Source of the DNA: Pleurocapsa sp. MO_226.B13
Lineage (GTDB): Bacteria; Cyanobacteriota; Cyanobacteriia; Cyanobacteriales; Xenococcaceae
Assembly (NCBI GenBank): GCA_030064795.1
Contig: JASJEI010000008.1
Span: forward strand, 1-64,000
Direction: 5' to 3'
DNA: 64,000 bases
The position numbers were made by a program, and so were the translations under genes. Numbering within the stretch: position 1 is the first letter of the stretch; each line of letters begins with the position of its first letter. The notes below the pieces were generated by a model, which ran no database searches, was not told where the DNA came from, and saw only the letters and a list, made by a program, of their open reading frames with translations. This document shows, one piece after another, positions 27,878 through 37,186 of the stretch.

Positions 27878-28446
27878 GTTTGAGATTGGGGTTAGGGTTT
27901 TCTGAGGCTAATTAATAATTAACAGTAGCCTGTGGGTATTTCACCGTTGCCACTATTGCCAATTTATTACTTACAAACAGAATTTGTTGATGGAATTAAA
28001 TACTAAAATTTCAGCCACAAAATATTTTTTGTCTATTTATTAGAGTAAAACAAATTTCTTCTGGATACACAGATAGGATAATAAAGTTATTTTAAATTAC
28101 TAATTTCTTTAGCTTTTATTTGGGATCGGTAAAACTTAGATAAGGAGGTTAGTCTATAAGCATAAGACAACCAGTCAAACTTAATTTTTTCTTTATAAAT
28201 TTTAGATTTTGTAACACAGATTAATAACTCAATCTGAAGAATATCTAAAAAGATAAAACTATTAGAAAAAGGCCGTTAGAGTAAAGAAAGAAAGTGTAAA
28301 ACGATCGGTAAGAAAAAATATAGTTTGAAATGATTCTCAATCGCGGAGGTTTGCCCTTCAGCATCGTCTTTACCAATAAAGGTTATCAAATCTAATCTTT
28401 GTGATCTAAATCAAGTTTTATCTCGTTTACCTTAGTTGACTTAAGT
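27878..28446. promoter_or_regulatory. divergent control region between ctaC and ctaA
   Basis: 569 bp of AT-rich sequence with no gene, which must hold promoters for both halves of the oxidase locus. At 28400-28415 TGTGATCTAAATCAAG matches 8 of 10 conserved bases of the CRP-type consensus (TGTGA-N6-TCACA) and also resembles an FNR-type site (TTGAT-N4-ATCAA) with one mismatch. It lies 32 bp before ctaA. Regulation through it is inference. Confidence 0.4.
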
Positions 28447-29358
28447 ATGACCGAATCTGTATTTCAACCAACCATCAGCAGTAGTAAACAAGCGTCTCAA
28501 CCATTGGTATGGATACGTCGTTTAATTTGGAAAATTGCGATCGCCACTTTACTTCTAATGGCTGTCGGTAGTGCCACTAGAGTAATGAATGCAGGGTTGG
28601 CCTGTCCTGATTGGCCGCTGTGTTACGGTCAACTCGTACCAACGCGACAAATGAATTTACAAGTATTTCTGGAATGGTTTCATCGTCTAGATGCTGCTTT
28701 GATTGGCTTTAGTGCGATCGCCTTATCTGGTTTATCTTGGTGGTATCGTAAAGAACTACCTGGTTGGCTACCGTGGACTGCTAGCTTTGCCCTGTTTCTA
28801 ATTGTTTTTCAGGGAATTTTGGGCGGACTGACTGTCACCGAACTGTTGCGTTTTGATATCGTTACTGCCCATCTCGGCACGGCACTACTATTTTTTAGTA
28901 CCCTAATTGTGATGGGGACAGCATTACTACCCTACCAAGGAACAAAAGTAGCAGGAAAGCTAGGCTGGATAGGTTTGGGCGCGGGAATCTTAGTTTATTT
29001 GCAAAGCATTTTAGGCGGATTAGTCGGTTCTCGTTGGGCATTACATCAGTGTTTTGCAGGGTCGCAATTATGTAGCGTCATGAATGCTCATATTTTAGGA
29101 GTCGTCCCCCCCACCCTAGCGGTTATTGCCGTGGTTTGGTTTGCTTGGAAAACCCCTGGTTTACACAAACAGCTAAGAATGTTAGCCAATTTAGCAGCAG
29201 CACTAGTTAGTTTACAAATTTTACTCGGTGTTGCCACCTTCAAATTACACCTACAGGTTGAACCCTTAACCGTTACCCATCAAGCAGTAGGAGCAACTCT
29301 CTTGGGAGTATTAATTGCTTTTACCGTTCTAGCAATGCGCGATCGCTCCTTAGCCTAG
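28447..29358 (+). CDS. ctaA: heme A synthase (COX15/CtaA)
   Basis: 303 residues with eight hydrophobic helices. It hydroxylates and oxidises heme O to heme A for the cytochrome oxidase encoded on the opposite strand. Key family features: GSATRVMNAGLACPDWPLCYGQ (about 41-62, a Cys-containing loop), EWFHRLDAALIG with a heme-ligand His, DIVTAHLGTALLFF and VTHQAVGATLLG with the other conserved His. Cys pairs occur in both halves. 148 bp separate it from ctaB. Confidence 0.95.
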   Translation: MTESVFQPTISSSKQASQPLVWIRRLIWKIAIATLLLMAVGSATRVMNAGLACPDWPLCYGQLVPTRQMNLQVFLEWFHRLDAALIGFSAIALSGLSWWYRKELPGWLPWTASFALFLIVFQGILGGLTVTELLRFDIVTAHLGTALLFFSTLIVMGTALLPYQGTKVAGKLGWIGLGAGILVYLQSILGGLVGSRWALHQCFAGSQLCSVMNAHILGVVPPTLAVIAVVWFAWKTPGLHKQLRMLANLAAALVSLQILLGVATFKLHLQVEPLTVTHQAVGATLLGVLIAFTVLAMRDRSLA

Positions 29359-29506
29359 CCCAAAAATTGCAGTAATTAATCATCGGCTATTTAATGTCAA
29401 AAAATCAACCCCACAATAATCTAACCCCTAACGCAATTAAAGCTTCTCGTTAATCTCTGAGAAATCACTCGACACAGAATAGAAATCAATTTTAGGAACA
29501 ATCATA

Positions 29507-30451
29507 ATGACAGGGACAAGTATCGCTCGTAGTAATCAAAGCTTGGCTGAAATAATCAAAAGTTATTACCAACTAACTAAACCTCGTATTATTCCCTTGC
29601 TCTTGATAACTACCGCAGCCTCAATGTGGATCGCTTCCGATGGTCGGGTAGATCCATTCTTATTGTTAATTACTTTACTAGGAGGAACATTCGCAGCAGC
29701 TTCGGCACAGGTATTAAATTGCATCTACGACCGAGATATCGATTACACGATGACGCGGACGCGGAAACGTCCCATACCTTCAGGTAGAGTGCAACTGTCT
29801 CACGCCTTGATTTTTGCTGCTGTTTTAGGAGTACTTTCATTTTCTTTATTGGCGGTTTTCGCTAACTTGCTCTCCGCATTACTGGCTTTGTCTGGCATTA
29901 TCTTCTATATGCTGATCTATACCCATTGGCTAAAACGCTACACTACCCAAAATATTGTGATTGGCGGTGCAGCAGGGTCAATTCCACCTTTAGTTGGTTG
30001 GGCTGCGGTCACAGGAGATTTGAGTCTGATTCCCTGGTTATTATTTGCTATTATCTTTCTTTGGACTCCTCCACACTTCTGGGCTTTAGCACTAATGATT
30101 AAAGAAGACTATGCAGAGGTGGGAGTACCAATGTTACCCGTAGTTGAAGGAGAAGAAGTAACCGTAAAACAAATCTGGGTTTACACTTGGCTAGTAGTTC
30201 CCTGTAGCTTGCTGCTAATGTATCCTCTTGGTAACTTAGGAATAGTCTATGGCGCGATCGCACTTTATCTTGGGTATAAGTTTCTCTATAAGGCTTGGGA
30301 ATTAAAACAAGACCCAACTAACAATCAACTAGCCCGTGGTATGTTTAAGTATTCCATCTTCTATATGATGCTCTTGTCTGTGGCAATGATTATCGATACT
30401 TTGCCTCTAACTCATCAGTTGATGGGAATGATCTTTACCTGCGGTGGATAA
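29507..30451 (+). CDS. ctaB: protoheme IX farnesyltransferase (heme O synthase)
   Basis: 314 residues, a UbiA-fold prenyltransferase with about nine helices that adds farnesyl to heme b to form heme O. The two Asp-rich prenyl-PP/Mg sites are NCIYDRDIDYTMTRT (about 66-80) and the second near LMIKEDYAEVG (about 200-210). LTKPRIIPLLLITTAA at the start and GRVQLSHAL are family hallmarks. It feeds CtaA. It ends before a strong hairpin at 30516-30546. Confidence 0.96.
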   Translation: MTGTSIARSNQSLAEIIKSYYQLTKPRIIPLLLITTAASMWIASDGRVDPFLLLITLLGGTFAAASAQVLNCIYDRDIDYTMTRTRKRPIPSGRVQLSHALIFAAVLGVLSFSLLAVFANLLSALLALSGIIFYMLIYTHWLKRYTTQNIVIGGAAGSIPPLVGWAAVTGDLSLIPWLLFAIIFLWTPPHFWALALMIKEDYAEVGVPMLPVVEGEEVTVKQIWVYTWLVVPCSLLLMYPLGNLGIVYGAIALYLGYKFLYKAWELKQDPTNNQLARGMFKYSIFYMMLLSVAMIIDTLPLTHQLMGMIFTCGG

Positions 30452-30515
30452 GTGTATTAGCGTTCCCCAGGATGTCGATCTCTAGCAAGCTTGCATTAAT
30501 TTACCTTTTATCATC

Positions 30516-30546
30516 AGACCCAGGCAGTACAAAACTGCTTGGGTCT
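30516..30546 (+). terminator. hairpin after ctaB, probable terminator
   Basis: A 13-bp stem, AGACCCAGGCAGT (30516-30528) with ACTGCTTGGGTCT (30534-30546), one G-T pair, 5-nt loop. The following sequence (AAATTTATAG) has only a weak T content, so termination may be inefficient. 64 bp after the ctaB stop. Confidence 0.6.
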
Positions 30547-30571
30547 AAATTTATAGTCTATTGCCAATAAC

Positions 30572-30697
30572 TGTAGAGACGTAGCCCTAAAGGACTCGTG
30601 CTCGTCTAACGACTTGTGCCGCGAAGCCCTAAAGGACTAACTTCGTGTCGCAAATCCTTTAGGGCTTGCGCAACCGCATCGCATGCTACGTCTCTAC
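30572..30697. repeat. composite palindromic repeat, TAGAGACG arms, copy B
   Basis: It begins TGTAGAGACGTAG and ends CTACGTCTCTAC. The core holds two AGCCCTAAAGGA units and one inverted TCCTTTAGGGCT, the module also found at 2941-2976. It lies between convergent ctaB and the radical SAM gene. Confidence 0.85.
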
Positions 30698-30721
30698 GAA
30701 TTCCTAACTACTAACTACTAA

Positions 30722-32275
30722 CTAACTAGCTATCTTTTCAGTTTCTGGTTTAGTGGCTATATAGTTTGCTAGTTGGATTTTGATTTGTTCGCGAACAATA
30801 AAGCGATACTCGCTAAAATGTTCTAGGTAAGCACAAAGAGTCAAATAAATCTCTAGTTCTCGGGGTTTTTTAATCAGGACTCTAATTAAATTGCGCCAAA
30901 ACAGCCAGCGAACTTGTGCTAGAACTCCCTGTTTCCACAAAAGCAAGCTGAGGGCGCGGATCGTTTTCCAGTTTGGTCTTAGAGACTTGGCATTTTTGGC
31001 ATCGCCTAACTTCATATAGTAGTTAAAGATGCGGTTGAGATATGCCACTGGATCGTATAGTTGCCAAAAAGCATTGACATATTCGGTCGCAATTTCTTCA
31101 ATCGACCTGGTAGGGACAAAGTTCATCAGTGTCGTCTGGTTAATATTCCCGCTGGCGCTGAGCAATCGACCTTCTTGTTCGAGGCGATTCCATAAAGCAG
31201 TATTTGGTAAAGCCTGAAGCATACTAAACATTGCCAGAGGAATTTGTGTTTGTTCGACAAACTGGACGATGCGATCGCCTGCATGGGGTTTTTCGCCGTC
31301 AAAACCAATAATAAATCCTGCCATTACTTGCATACCCGCTCTCGTAATTTTATCAATGGACTCGGTCAGGGGATCGCGAGTATTTTGGAATTTGCTAGTT
31401 AAAGACAGACTTTCTCGATCTGGAGTTTCAATACCCAAGAAAACTTTTTTAAAGTTGCATTCCACCATCAACTGCATCAGTTCATCATCTTGAGCTAGAT
31501 CTACTGAAGCCTCAGTAGTTAAGCTAAAAGGATATTGCTTCTGTTGCATCCAAACTTTTAATTCTTTGAGCAATAATTTGACGTTGCGCTTATTGCCAAT
31601 AAAGTTATCATCGACCATAAATACTGCCCCACGCCAGCCTAAATCGTAAATCCGCTCTAATTCAGATATTAGTTGTTGGGGGATTTTGGTACGGGGTTTG
31701 CGTCCGTACATCACAATGATGTCGCAAAATTCACATTGAAACGGACAACCACGAGAAAATTGAATCGGCATAGTGTCGTATGCCTTCATCTCTAATAAAT
31801 CGTATCGGGGTATCGGAGTCTCTGTTACCGCAGGTTTCTCTGTCGCCCGAAATATACCACTGCGATCGCCTTTTTTTATAGCGTTAACAAACATGGGTAA
31901 AGTTATTTCTCCCTCGTCTAAGACTAAAAAATCAGCCTTGGCTGCTAATACTTCTTGTGGAGATGAAGTAGCGTATGGGCCTCCTACAGCTACTAATTTG
32001 TTTCTTTGTTTGGCTGCTGCGATTTGAGCCAGCAAGTCTTGTTTTTGCACGATCATCCCTGAGATAATAACCAATTGGGCCCAATCCCAATCAGATTCGG
32101 GAATCTCTTGAATGTTACGATCCACTAACCTAAACTCCCATTCTTGAGGGAGAATAGCTGCAACCGTAATTAAACCTAAAGGTGGCATGAGAGCTTTGCA
32201 GTCTATCAAGGCTAAAGTTTTCTCAAATGACCAGAAACTTTTAGGAAACAGGGGATATAACAATAAAACCCTCAT
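30722..32275 (-). CDS. B12-binding radical SAM protein with DUF4070 C-terminus
   Basis: 517 residues: an N-terminal cobalamin-binding-like Rossmann domain (about 1-140, with a VVAVGGPYATSSP-like region and DEGEITL), a radical SAM core with the 4Fe-4S motif CPFQCEFC (Cys-x3-Cys-x2-Cys) near residue 178, and a C-terminal DUF4070 domain. This layout is shared by hopanoid C-2 methylase HpnP and related methylases. Similarity to HpnP, starting MRVLLLYPLFPKSFWSFE, is evident, but cyanobacteria carry several such paralogues, so I do not assign hpnP. Monocistronic and preceded by a 650-bp spacer. Confidence 0.87.
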   Translation of the reverse strand: MRVLLLYPLFPKSFWSFEKTLALIDCKALMPPLGLITVAAILPQEWEFRLVDRNIQEIPESDWDWAQLVIISGMIVQKQDLLAQIAAAKQRNKLVAVGGPYATSSPQEVLAAKADFLVLDEGEITLPMFVNAIKKGDRSGIFRATEKPAVTETPIPRYDLLEMKAYDTMPIQFSRGCPFQCEFCDIIVMYGRKPRTKIPQQLISELERIYDLGWRGAVFMVDDNFIGNKRNVKLLLKELKVWMQQKQYPFSLTTEASVDLAQDDELMQLMVECNFKKVFLGIETPDRESLSLTSKFQNTRDPLTESIDKITRAGMQVMAGFIIGFDGEKPHAGDRIVQFVEQTQIPLAMFSMLQALPNTALWNRLEQEGRLLSASGNINQTTLMNFVPTRSIEEIATEYVNAFWQLYDPVAYLNRIFNYYMKLGDAKNAKSLRPNWKTIRALSLLLWKQGVLAQVRWLFWRNLIRVLIKKPRELEIYLTLCAYLEHFSEYRFIVREQIKIQLANYIATKPETEKIAS

Positions 32276-32925
32276 ATATGTAATGCCTCAGACTAAATTT
32301 CGCAGTAGTCTCAGCTTACCTTGTTCGACAGTCGAATCATTGTTAAAGGTTTATGTAATTATCTAATAGCAGGGTCAATCTGCCGATTGAATTCAACCCA
32401 GTCGTAGATTACTTTTGCTAAACTATGGTTGTTTATCTTAAGGAAATATAAAAAAAAATATTAAGATTAATAGAAGCAATCTTTTACAGAAAAAGTACCT
32501 AAAACTACTAAAATATAGGTCTATTCTAACTTAGACCCTCTTATCGGCATTTTTGCTGAAATAGTGTAAAAATATAGTTAGGGATCGGTAAATTCTCTGT
32601 TGTAATTCATTAAGTGTATTTACATAATAGGATAGGTAATGAAATTGTTTAATATAATATTCAACAGATAATCGCGATTTATAATGTGAATCTCGCCGAT
32701 CGAACCAATTTATAATCAGCTCTTTCTAAATAGAATGAATCTAATTGAGGATTCAAATTAATGTATTTACCGTACAGTAAAAAGCAAGTTAAAAAGTAAA
32801 TTTTAGCCAAAGTTAACTAGCTTATCGATCTCAAAAACCAGCCTGAAGCAAATATTTAATTAAACAATCTTTGAAGTAATTTCAGCGCGTCTTTTTACAA
32901 AACATACATAGCAAAAATTTAAACA
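32276..32925. other. 650-bp AT-rich spacer, no gene seen
   Basis: Divergent spacer between the radical SAM gene and the DUF1830 gene. Only short frames without coding character, and no recognisable RNA gene or stable hairpin with a T-tract. A long 5' leader for the DUF1830 gene is possible. Confidence 0.6.
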
Positions 32926-33198
32926 ATGTTATCTTCTCCAACACGCCCTCTAAAGCAACCTATTTTATGCTGCTATATAAACAAAACTTCCCATATCGAA
33001 GTTGCCCGAATTGCCAACGTTACTCACTGGTATTTTGAAAGAGTTATTTTTCCCGGACAACGTATAATCTTTGAAGCTCCAGCTACAGCCAAATTAGAAA
33101 TTCATACTGGTACGGCTATTAGCTCGATTTTATCTGAAACCATAGATTGTCAAAAATTGCAGCTTACTACTTCTGATTTTACTCATTTAACTAGATAA
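32926..33198 (+). CDS. DUF1830 cyanobacterial protein
   Basis: 90 residues. The family signature is clear: PILCCYINKTSHIEVARI followed by WYFERVIFPGQRIIFEAPA and LEIHTG. DUF1830 is found essentially in cyanobacteria, has no established function, and is small and soluble with a predicted beta-rich fold. No operon partner. The start ATG follows an A-rich leader. Confidence 0.88.
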   Translation: MLSSPTRPLKQPILCCYINKTSHIEVARIANVTHWYFERVIFPGQRIIFEAPATAKLEIHTGTAISSILSETIDCQKLQLTTSDFTHLTR

Positions 33199-33324
33199 GC
33201 AGAAGACCAAAAATTATAGTTTCGCTATCTTGGGGCGATCTCTCGGCTACACTCATTAAAGTGCGATCGCCAAGCTTAATAGCTTGTTAATCTTTACGCT
33301 AGGAGTGTCAAACAGACATTAATC

Positions 33325-34005
33325 TCATCGGCGATCGCTCATTAACCCCATCATCGGCCCCAAGATCGCCCCAAAAATAAATCCTCCTGCATGGGCCCAA
33401 TATGCCACCCCAGCAGCCTCTGGCATTCCCAAAGATGCCACACTACTCAAAGCCTGTTGAATAAACCAAAAGCCCAGGAAATAAATGGCTGGAATACGTA
33501 CTGTCGTCCAGATAATAAAGAAGGGCAGTAAGGTGACAATTTTGGCTTTGGGATATTTAATCAAATACGCGCCCATAACTCCAGCGATCGCCCCACTAGC
33601 ACCAACAGTAGGAATAGCAGACTGCATCCCAAAGAACCAGTGAGTAAGACCTGCTAAGACACCGCAAAGCAGATAAAATAAAAGGAATTTAACATGACCG
33701 AGGTCGTGTTCGATATTGTCGCCAAAAGTCCACAAAAAAAGCATATTACCACCGATGTGGGCTAAACCACCGTGGAGAAACTGAGAAGTTATCAGTGTAA
33801 GGAGTTCTGGTACTGGTTGATCTGAGGGAATGCCATTAAAACTCGCGCTCAGTTGTCTGGGAATGACAGCATAAAGTTGAAAAAAGCCTTCAATTCCAGC
33901 ACCCAAAGTCATTTGATGGAGAAAAACCACCACATTGATCGCCACTAGAGCATAAACTACAATTGGGGTGCTATTAGTGGGATTTTCGTCACTAATGGGA
34001 ATCAT
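33325..34005 (-). CDS. rhomboid family intramembrane serine protease
   Basis: 226 residues with about six to seven helices. The catalytic Ser is in GASGAIAGVMGAYL (about 133-146) and the catalytic His in YWAHAGGFIFGAILG (about 205-219). L1-loop and GGxxHIxxNMxFLW motifs (GGLAHIGGNMLFLW, about 80-93) are present. It cleaves single-span membrane proteins within the bilayer. A Ycf33-like gene lies upstream on the same strand, 103 bp away. Confidence 0.93.
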   Translation of the reverse strand: MIPISDENPTNSTPIVVYALVAINVVVFLHQMTLGAGIEGFFQLYAVIPRQLSASFNGIPSDQPVPELLTLITSQFLHGGLAHIGGNMLFLWTFGDNIEHDLGHVKFLLFYLLCGVLAGLTHWFFGMQSAIPTVGASGAIAGVMGAYLIKYPKAKIVTLLPFFIIWTTVRIPAIYFLGFWFIQQALSSVASLGMPEAAGVAYWAHAGGFIFGAILGPMMGLMSDRR

Positions 34006-34108
34006 AAGACGCTGGGTATAAGTCGGCTTGGTTGATAGTTTTTAGCTGTTGGCTATTCGCCTTTGGCTTTTATTATAGATTGTAGCCATACCGACAAAAT
34101 TAATTGAA

Positions 34109-34306
34109 TTAACTAATACCGAGCATAGCTTCTAAGGTTAGATATAGCATAGCAAAGCCACCAACCAATAAGCCGACCACAGCGATCGCCGTTACGGGAT
34201 TTTTGAAAAAAGGTTTGAGTTGTTTCAAGAAAAACCAAAAAATTCCCAGAGTAAAACTAATTAAATAGCGGGGGTAGCGAGAAACGTTCTGAAAAAAGTC
34301 TTGCAT
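34109..34306 (-). CDS. ycf33: Ycf33/DUF751 family small membrane protein
   Basis: 65 residues from the ATG at 34306 (MQDFFQNVSRYPRYL); a TTG five codons earlier is less likely. Two hydrophobic helices (about 15-30 and 39-58). It matches the DUF751 family, the cyanobacterial counterpart of the plastid open frame ycf33, which has no settled function. It is divergent from the histidine kinase with 51 bp between the starts. Confidence 0.82.
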   Translation of the reverse strand: MQDFFQNVSRYPRYLISFTLGIFWFFLKQLKPFFKNPVTAIAVVGLLVGGFAMLYLTLEAMLGIS

Positions 34307-34357
34307 TATCGTCGTAACCAAAAAATATGTATATTAACTTTTATTTATTATTCAACA

Positions 34358-35740
34358 ATGAACTTACTATTTCAATCAACCCGTCGTCGTTTGGCTTTGT
34401 GGTATACGTCTGTAACTGCGATTTTGTTATTAATTTTTGCTATTGGGGTATATTTTTATGTCCGCAATACTTTGGTAGACCGCATCGACGATACTCTCAA
34501 ACACGTGGTTGAAGTAGTCGATCGCTCTTTAGTAATTCAACCCCTGGGAGACACTAAGGGTAGATATGGGGTTAATGTTGATGCCAGTTTTAATAAAAAT
34601 GTCAATGGCTTGGAAGACGACCATATCGACTTAGAATGGTACAATTCTCAAAAAGAATTAATTTGGTCTACTTTTGAACAACCAATAGACTATCCGCTTC
34701 ACGTTCGTCGTAGTGGGGAAACTGTTTATCTAGATCGCGATCGCATTTTTCGCCAAATTGTCCAAAGAGTCGAACTCGACCATCGCGTCTTGGGTTATTT
34801 AAGGGTGAGTCATCCTTGGTTTGAAGTCACTAAGCCAATTAATCAGTTAACCAGAGATCTAATTATTGGTGTTAGTCTGACGATCTTATCGGTGTGGGGA
34901 ATAGGTTGGTTTTTGTCGGGAATTGCCATCAAACCCGTACAAAATTCTTATTCTAGTTTGAAACAATTTACTGCTGATGCTTCCCACGAGTTACGCAACC
35001 CAATTGCCACCATTCAAACTAACGTGCAAATGGCGTTAGCCTATCCCGAAGCCGAACCGCAACTGCAAAAAAAACAGTTACAGATTATCGAACGTTTGAC
35101 TCAAAAATTGGGACGTTTGGTTAACGATTTATTATTTCTGGCTCGTTCTGATAGTGGTATCGTTCAGCAGGAATGGCAACCCGTACCTTTGGACGCTTTA
35201 TTGATTGAGGTAATTGAAGAACAACGCCTTGCTGCTACTCAAAAGGGTTTGTTTCTGTCACTACATATCACCGAACCCAAATTAGAAACAAAATTTAATG
35301 AAGAAGATATTTTTACCATTGCTGGAGATTGGGATCAACTATCTCGCTTGTTTACTAATCTAATTGCTAATGCGATCGAACATAGCGATCCTACAAAATC
35401 ATCGGAAGATGCTGCGGTGGAGGTGGAATTAGCAATAATTAAATCTCTTCCTAAGAATATAAGAGTAAGGGAAGCAAGTCGCCAGTACGAACTACAAGTA
35501 AAGGTTGAAGACAATGGTAAGGGGATCCCCGCATCCGCTTTACCTAATATCTTCGATCGCTTTTATCGCGCCGATCCCGCTCGTTCTACTCAACGAGAAA
35601 TCGATACCCCGACTGGTGCGGGTTTGGGACTGGCGATCGCTAAGGCGATCGTGGAAAATCATCACGGACAAATCACCGTCGAAAGCAAGTTAGAACAAGG
35701 AACGACTTTTACTGTCACTTTACCCCAACAAGAAGGATAG
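34358..35740 (+). CDS. membrane sensor histidine kinase, orphan
   Basis: About 460 residues from the ATG at 34358 (MNLLFQSTRRRLALWY); an ATG at 34301 would add 19 residues and run into the divergent promoter. Two membrane helices (about 15-33 and 165-185) bracket a periplasmic sensor of about 130 residues. HisKA with H-box DASHELRNPIATIQ, N-box NLIANAIEHSDP, G1 VEDNGKGIP, F-box FDRFYRAD and G2 GAGLGLAIAK are all present. There is no adjacent response regulator. The general layout resembles cyanobacterial RppB/NrsS-like kinases that sense redox or metal, but the specific sensor is not recognised. Confidence 0.9.
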   Translation: MNLLFQSTRRRLALWYTSVTAILLLIFAIGVYFYVRNTLVDRIDDTLKHVVEVVDRSLVIQPLGDTKGRYGVNVDASFNKNVNGLEDDHIDLEWYNSQKELIWSTFEQPIDYPLHVRRSGETVYLDRDRIFRQIVQRVELDHRVLGYLRVSHPWFEVTKPINQLTRDLIIGVSLTILSVWGIGWFLSGIAIKPVQNSYSSLKQFTADASHELRNPIATIQTNVQMALAYPEAEPQLQKKQLQIIERLTQKLGRLVNDLLFLARSDSGIVQQEWQPVPLDALLIEVIEEQRLAATQKGLFLSLHITEPKLETKFNEEDIFTIAGDWDQLSRLFTNLIANAIEHSDPTKSSEDAAVEVELAIIKSLPKNIRVREASRQYELQVKVEDNGKGIPASALPNIFDRFYRADPARSTQREIDTPTGAGLGLAIAKAIVENHHGQITVESKLEQGTTFTVTLPQQEG

Positions 35741-35786
35741 AGGAGTAAAGAACGAAGAACGAGAATTGTTAACGAAAATTGCGGTT

Positions 35787-36398
35787 TTAATCAAATTCTT
35801 GTTTATATGGTTGGAAACGATAATATTTAGGAATCGAGTCTAATCTAATATGCAGCCAGTAAACACCCAAACCAGAGGTGCTAACCCAAGTGGGTTCGTG
35901 ACTAAGCCTGTGTTGTAGTTCTCGTCCAACTGTTTGCCACAATAGATGCTGTTGAGATTTGGGAGCATTTTCGACAAAAGAGGCAAGATGAGGATAGGCA
36001 GATGTGTCAGTAAGGGGACAAGGGACGATAAGTAGAGCATCTTTTCTTAAATTGGAAAAGGTAACTACTTCTTGAGTTGCTGACTGAAAATGCTGTCTAA
36101 AATTACTGGCATCGGGTTTGACTTTAGCTAGTTGAGTACTATCGAGCAAGACAAACTCGAAAGCTCTATTTACAGTCGATCTAGTAATTGGTGGTGTTTC
36201 CCAAAAGTAAGCCTTCATCGGTGCTTGGGCTAACAAAGAAATAAAATAGGAGCGAAAATTACTATCTTGTTGCCATAACTCGATCGCTTCTGAGTAAGTA
36301 AGTTGTCGCTCGCTTTTAAAGATAGATATTTTGTGAAGGCGATGTCTTCGGCTAGCTAGGCGATCGCGATCGATTAATTCTTGCTTTGATTTCCACAT
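35787..36398 (-). CDS. DUF6940-like conserved protein
   Basis: 203 residues, soluble. I recognise the pattern of a small conserved family (DUF6940-like): MKAYFWETPPITRSTVNRAFEF, then NLRKDALLIVPCP, YPHLASFVENAPKSQQH, and the closing TWVSTSGLGVYWLHIRLD with PKYYRFQPY. The conserved late His, Arg and Asp could form a site, but no activity is known. It converges with the histidine kinase and is monocistronic. Confidence 0.7.
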   Translation of the reverse strand: MWKSKQELIDRDRLASRRHRLHKISIFKSERQLTYSEAIELWQQDSNFRSYFISLLAQAPMKAYFWETPPITRSTVNRAFEFVLLDSTQLAKVKPDASNFRQHFQSATQEVVTFSNLRKDALLIVPCPLTDTSAYPHLASFVENAPKSQQHLLWQTVGRELQHRLSHEPTWVSTSGLGVYWLHIRLDSIPKYYRFQPYKQEFD

Positions 36399-36798
36399 AT
36401 CAATTCTAACTTTTCAACACTATTTTCCTGCACAGCATCTCAAAGTTGACAAGACTTTTAGGGCGATCGCTTTATCTCTGATTAATCCGAGCGTTTTTTC
36501 TCACTTGGTTATTTTAAGTGAGATTAATTTTACTAAGAATTATCTTTATTGCTTATTGTTAGGAGATAAAAACCTTCATTCGACACCTATAAATTTAGAG
36601 TATATTAAGTTTCAAAAATAAAACAAATATGAGTTGCCTAATTAAAAACAGGGAGATTAGGATAGGGGTAAAGCAAGCAAGTAACATTAGCGTATTAAAA
36701 AATGCTTGCCGAACCGAGAAACTCTCTATCGACTTAAAATCGAAAAATTGTTAGGGGATTTTGCCAAACACCCTTAACCATAAACGGTATTGAAGCCA
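36399..36798. other. upstream region of the NfeD-flotillin operon, no gene
   Basis: 400-bp AT-rich divergent spacer with one HIP1 site. It must contain the operon promoter, but no unambiguous -35/-10 pair or palindromic operator stands out. Confidence 0.5.
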
Positions 36799-37122
36799 AT
36801 GAATTATTTAATTTTAACTATTGCAGGGATATCGATTGCCATCGGTGTCTTTGTGGGTGCATTAATTGTCTGGTTTATTTATTTTTGGCGACGGCGAGAA
36901 GTCATCGATAGTCTCATGAAGCCAGAAGATCTAGTTGGGCTGTGTGGCATTGTCGAACTGCCTTTTGATGCTGATAGCAAAGGTAAGGTAAGAGTTGATG
37001 TCAGGGGTTCAATGGTGGATTTGCTAGCCCTTACTGAAGATAAGCAGGGGTTGCAGGTAGGCGATCGCGTTTTAATTATTCAGATGCAGGGTAATAAAGT
37101 CTGGGTGACAAGACACGATTAA
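36799..37122 (+). CDS. NfeD-like membrane protein with OB-fold
   Basis: About 107 residues from the ATG at 36799 (MNYLILTIAG); a TTG three codons upstream is the alternative. One N-terminal helix (about 5-28), then a C-terminal OB-fold: LVGLCGIVELPFD, GKVRVDVRGSMVD and VGDRVLIIQMQGNKVWVTR. This is the short NfeD form that partners flotillin-type SPFH proteins in bacteria; it lacks the protease domain. It leads an operon with two SPFH genes (65 bp to the next). Confidence 0.82.
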   Translation: MNYLILTIAGISIAIGVFVGALIVWFIYFWRRREVIDSLMKPEDLVGLCGIVELPFDADSKGKVRVDVRGSMVDLLALTEDKQGLQVGDRVLIIQMQGNKVWVTRHD

Positions 37123-37124
37123 TA

Positions 37125-37163
<39 letters not shown>

Positions 37164-37186
37164 TAAATTTTTAAGATCTTGCCAGT

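Noticed and set aside
30572..30697. CRISPR array or tRNA-like element for the palindromic repeat copies
   Set aside because: Copies are isolated, with no regular spacers and no cas genes; pairing is limited to the ends and core modules vary.
30722..32275. Firm assignment of the radical SAM gene as hpnP
   Set aside because: Domain layout and opening residues agree, but several cyanobacterial paralogues share them and no hopanoid gene is adjacent.
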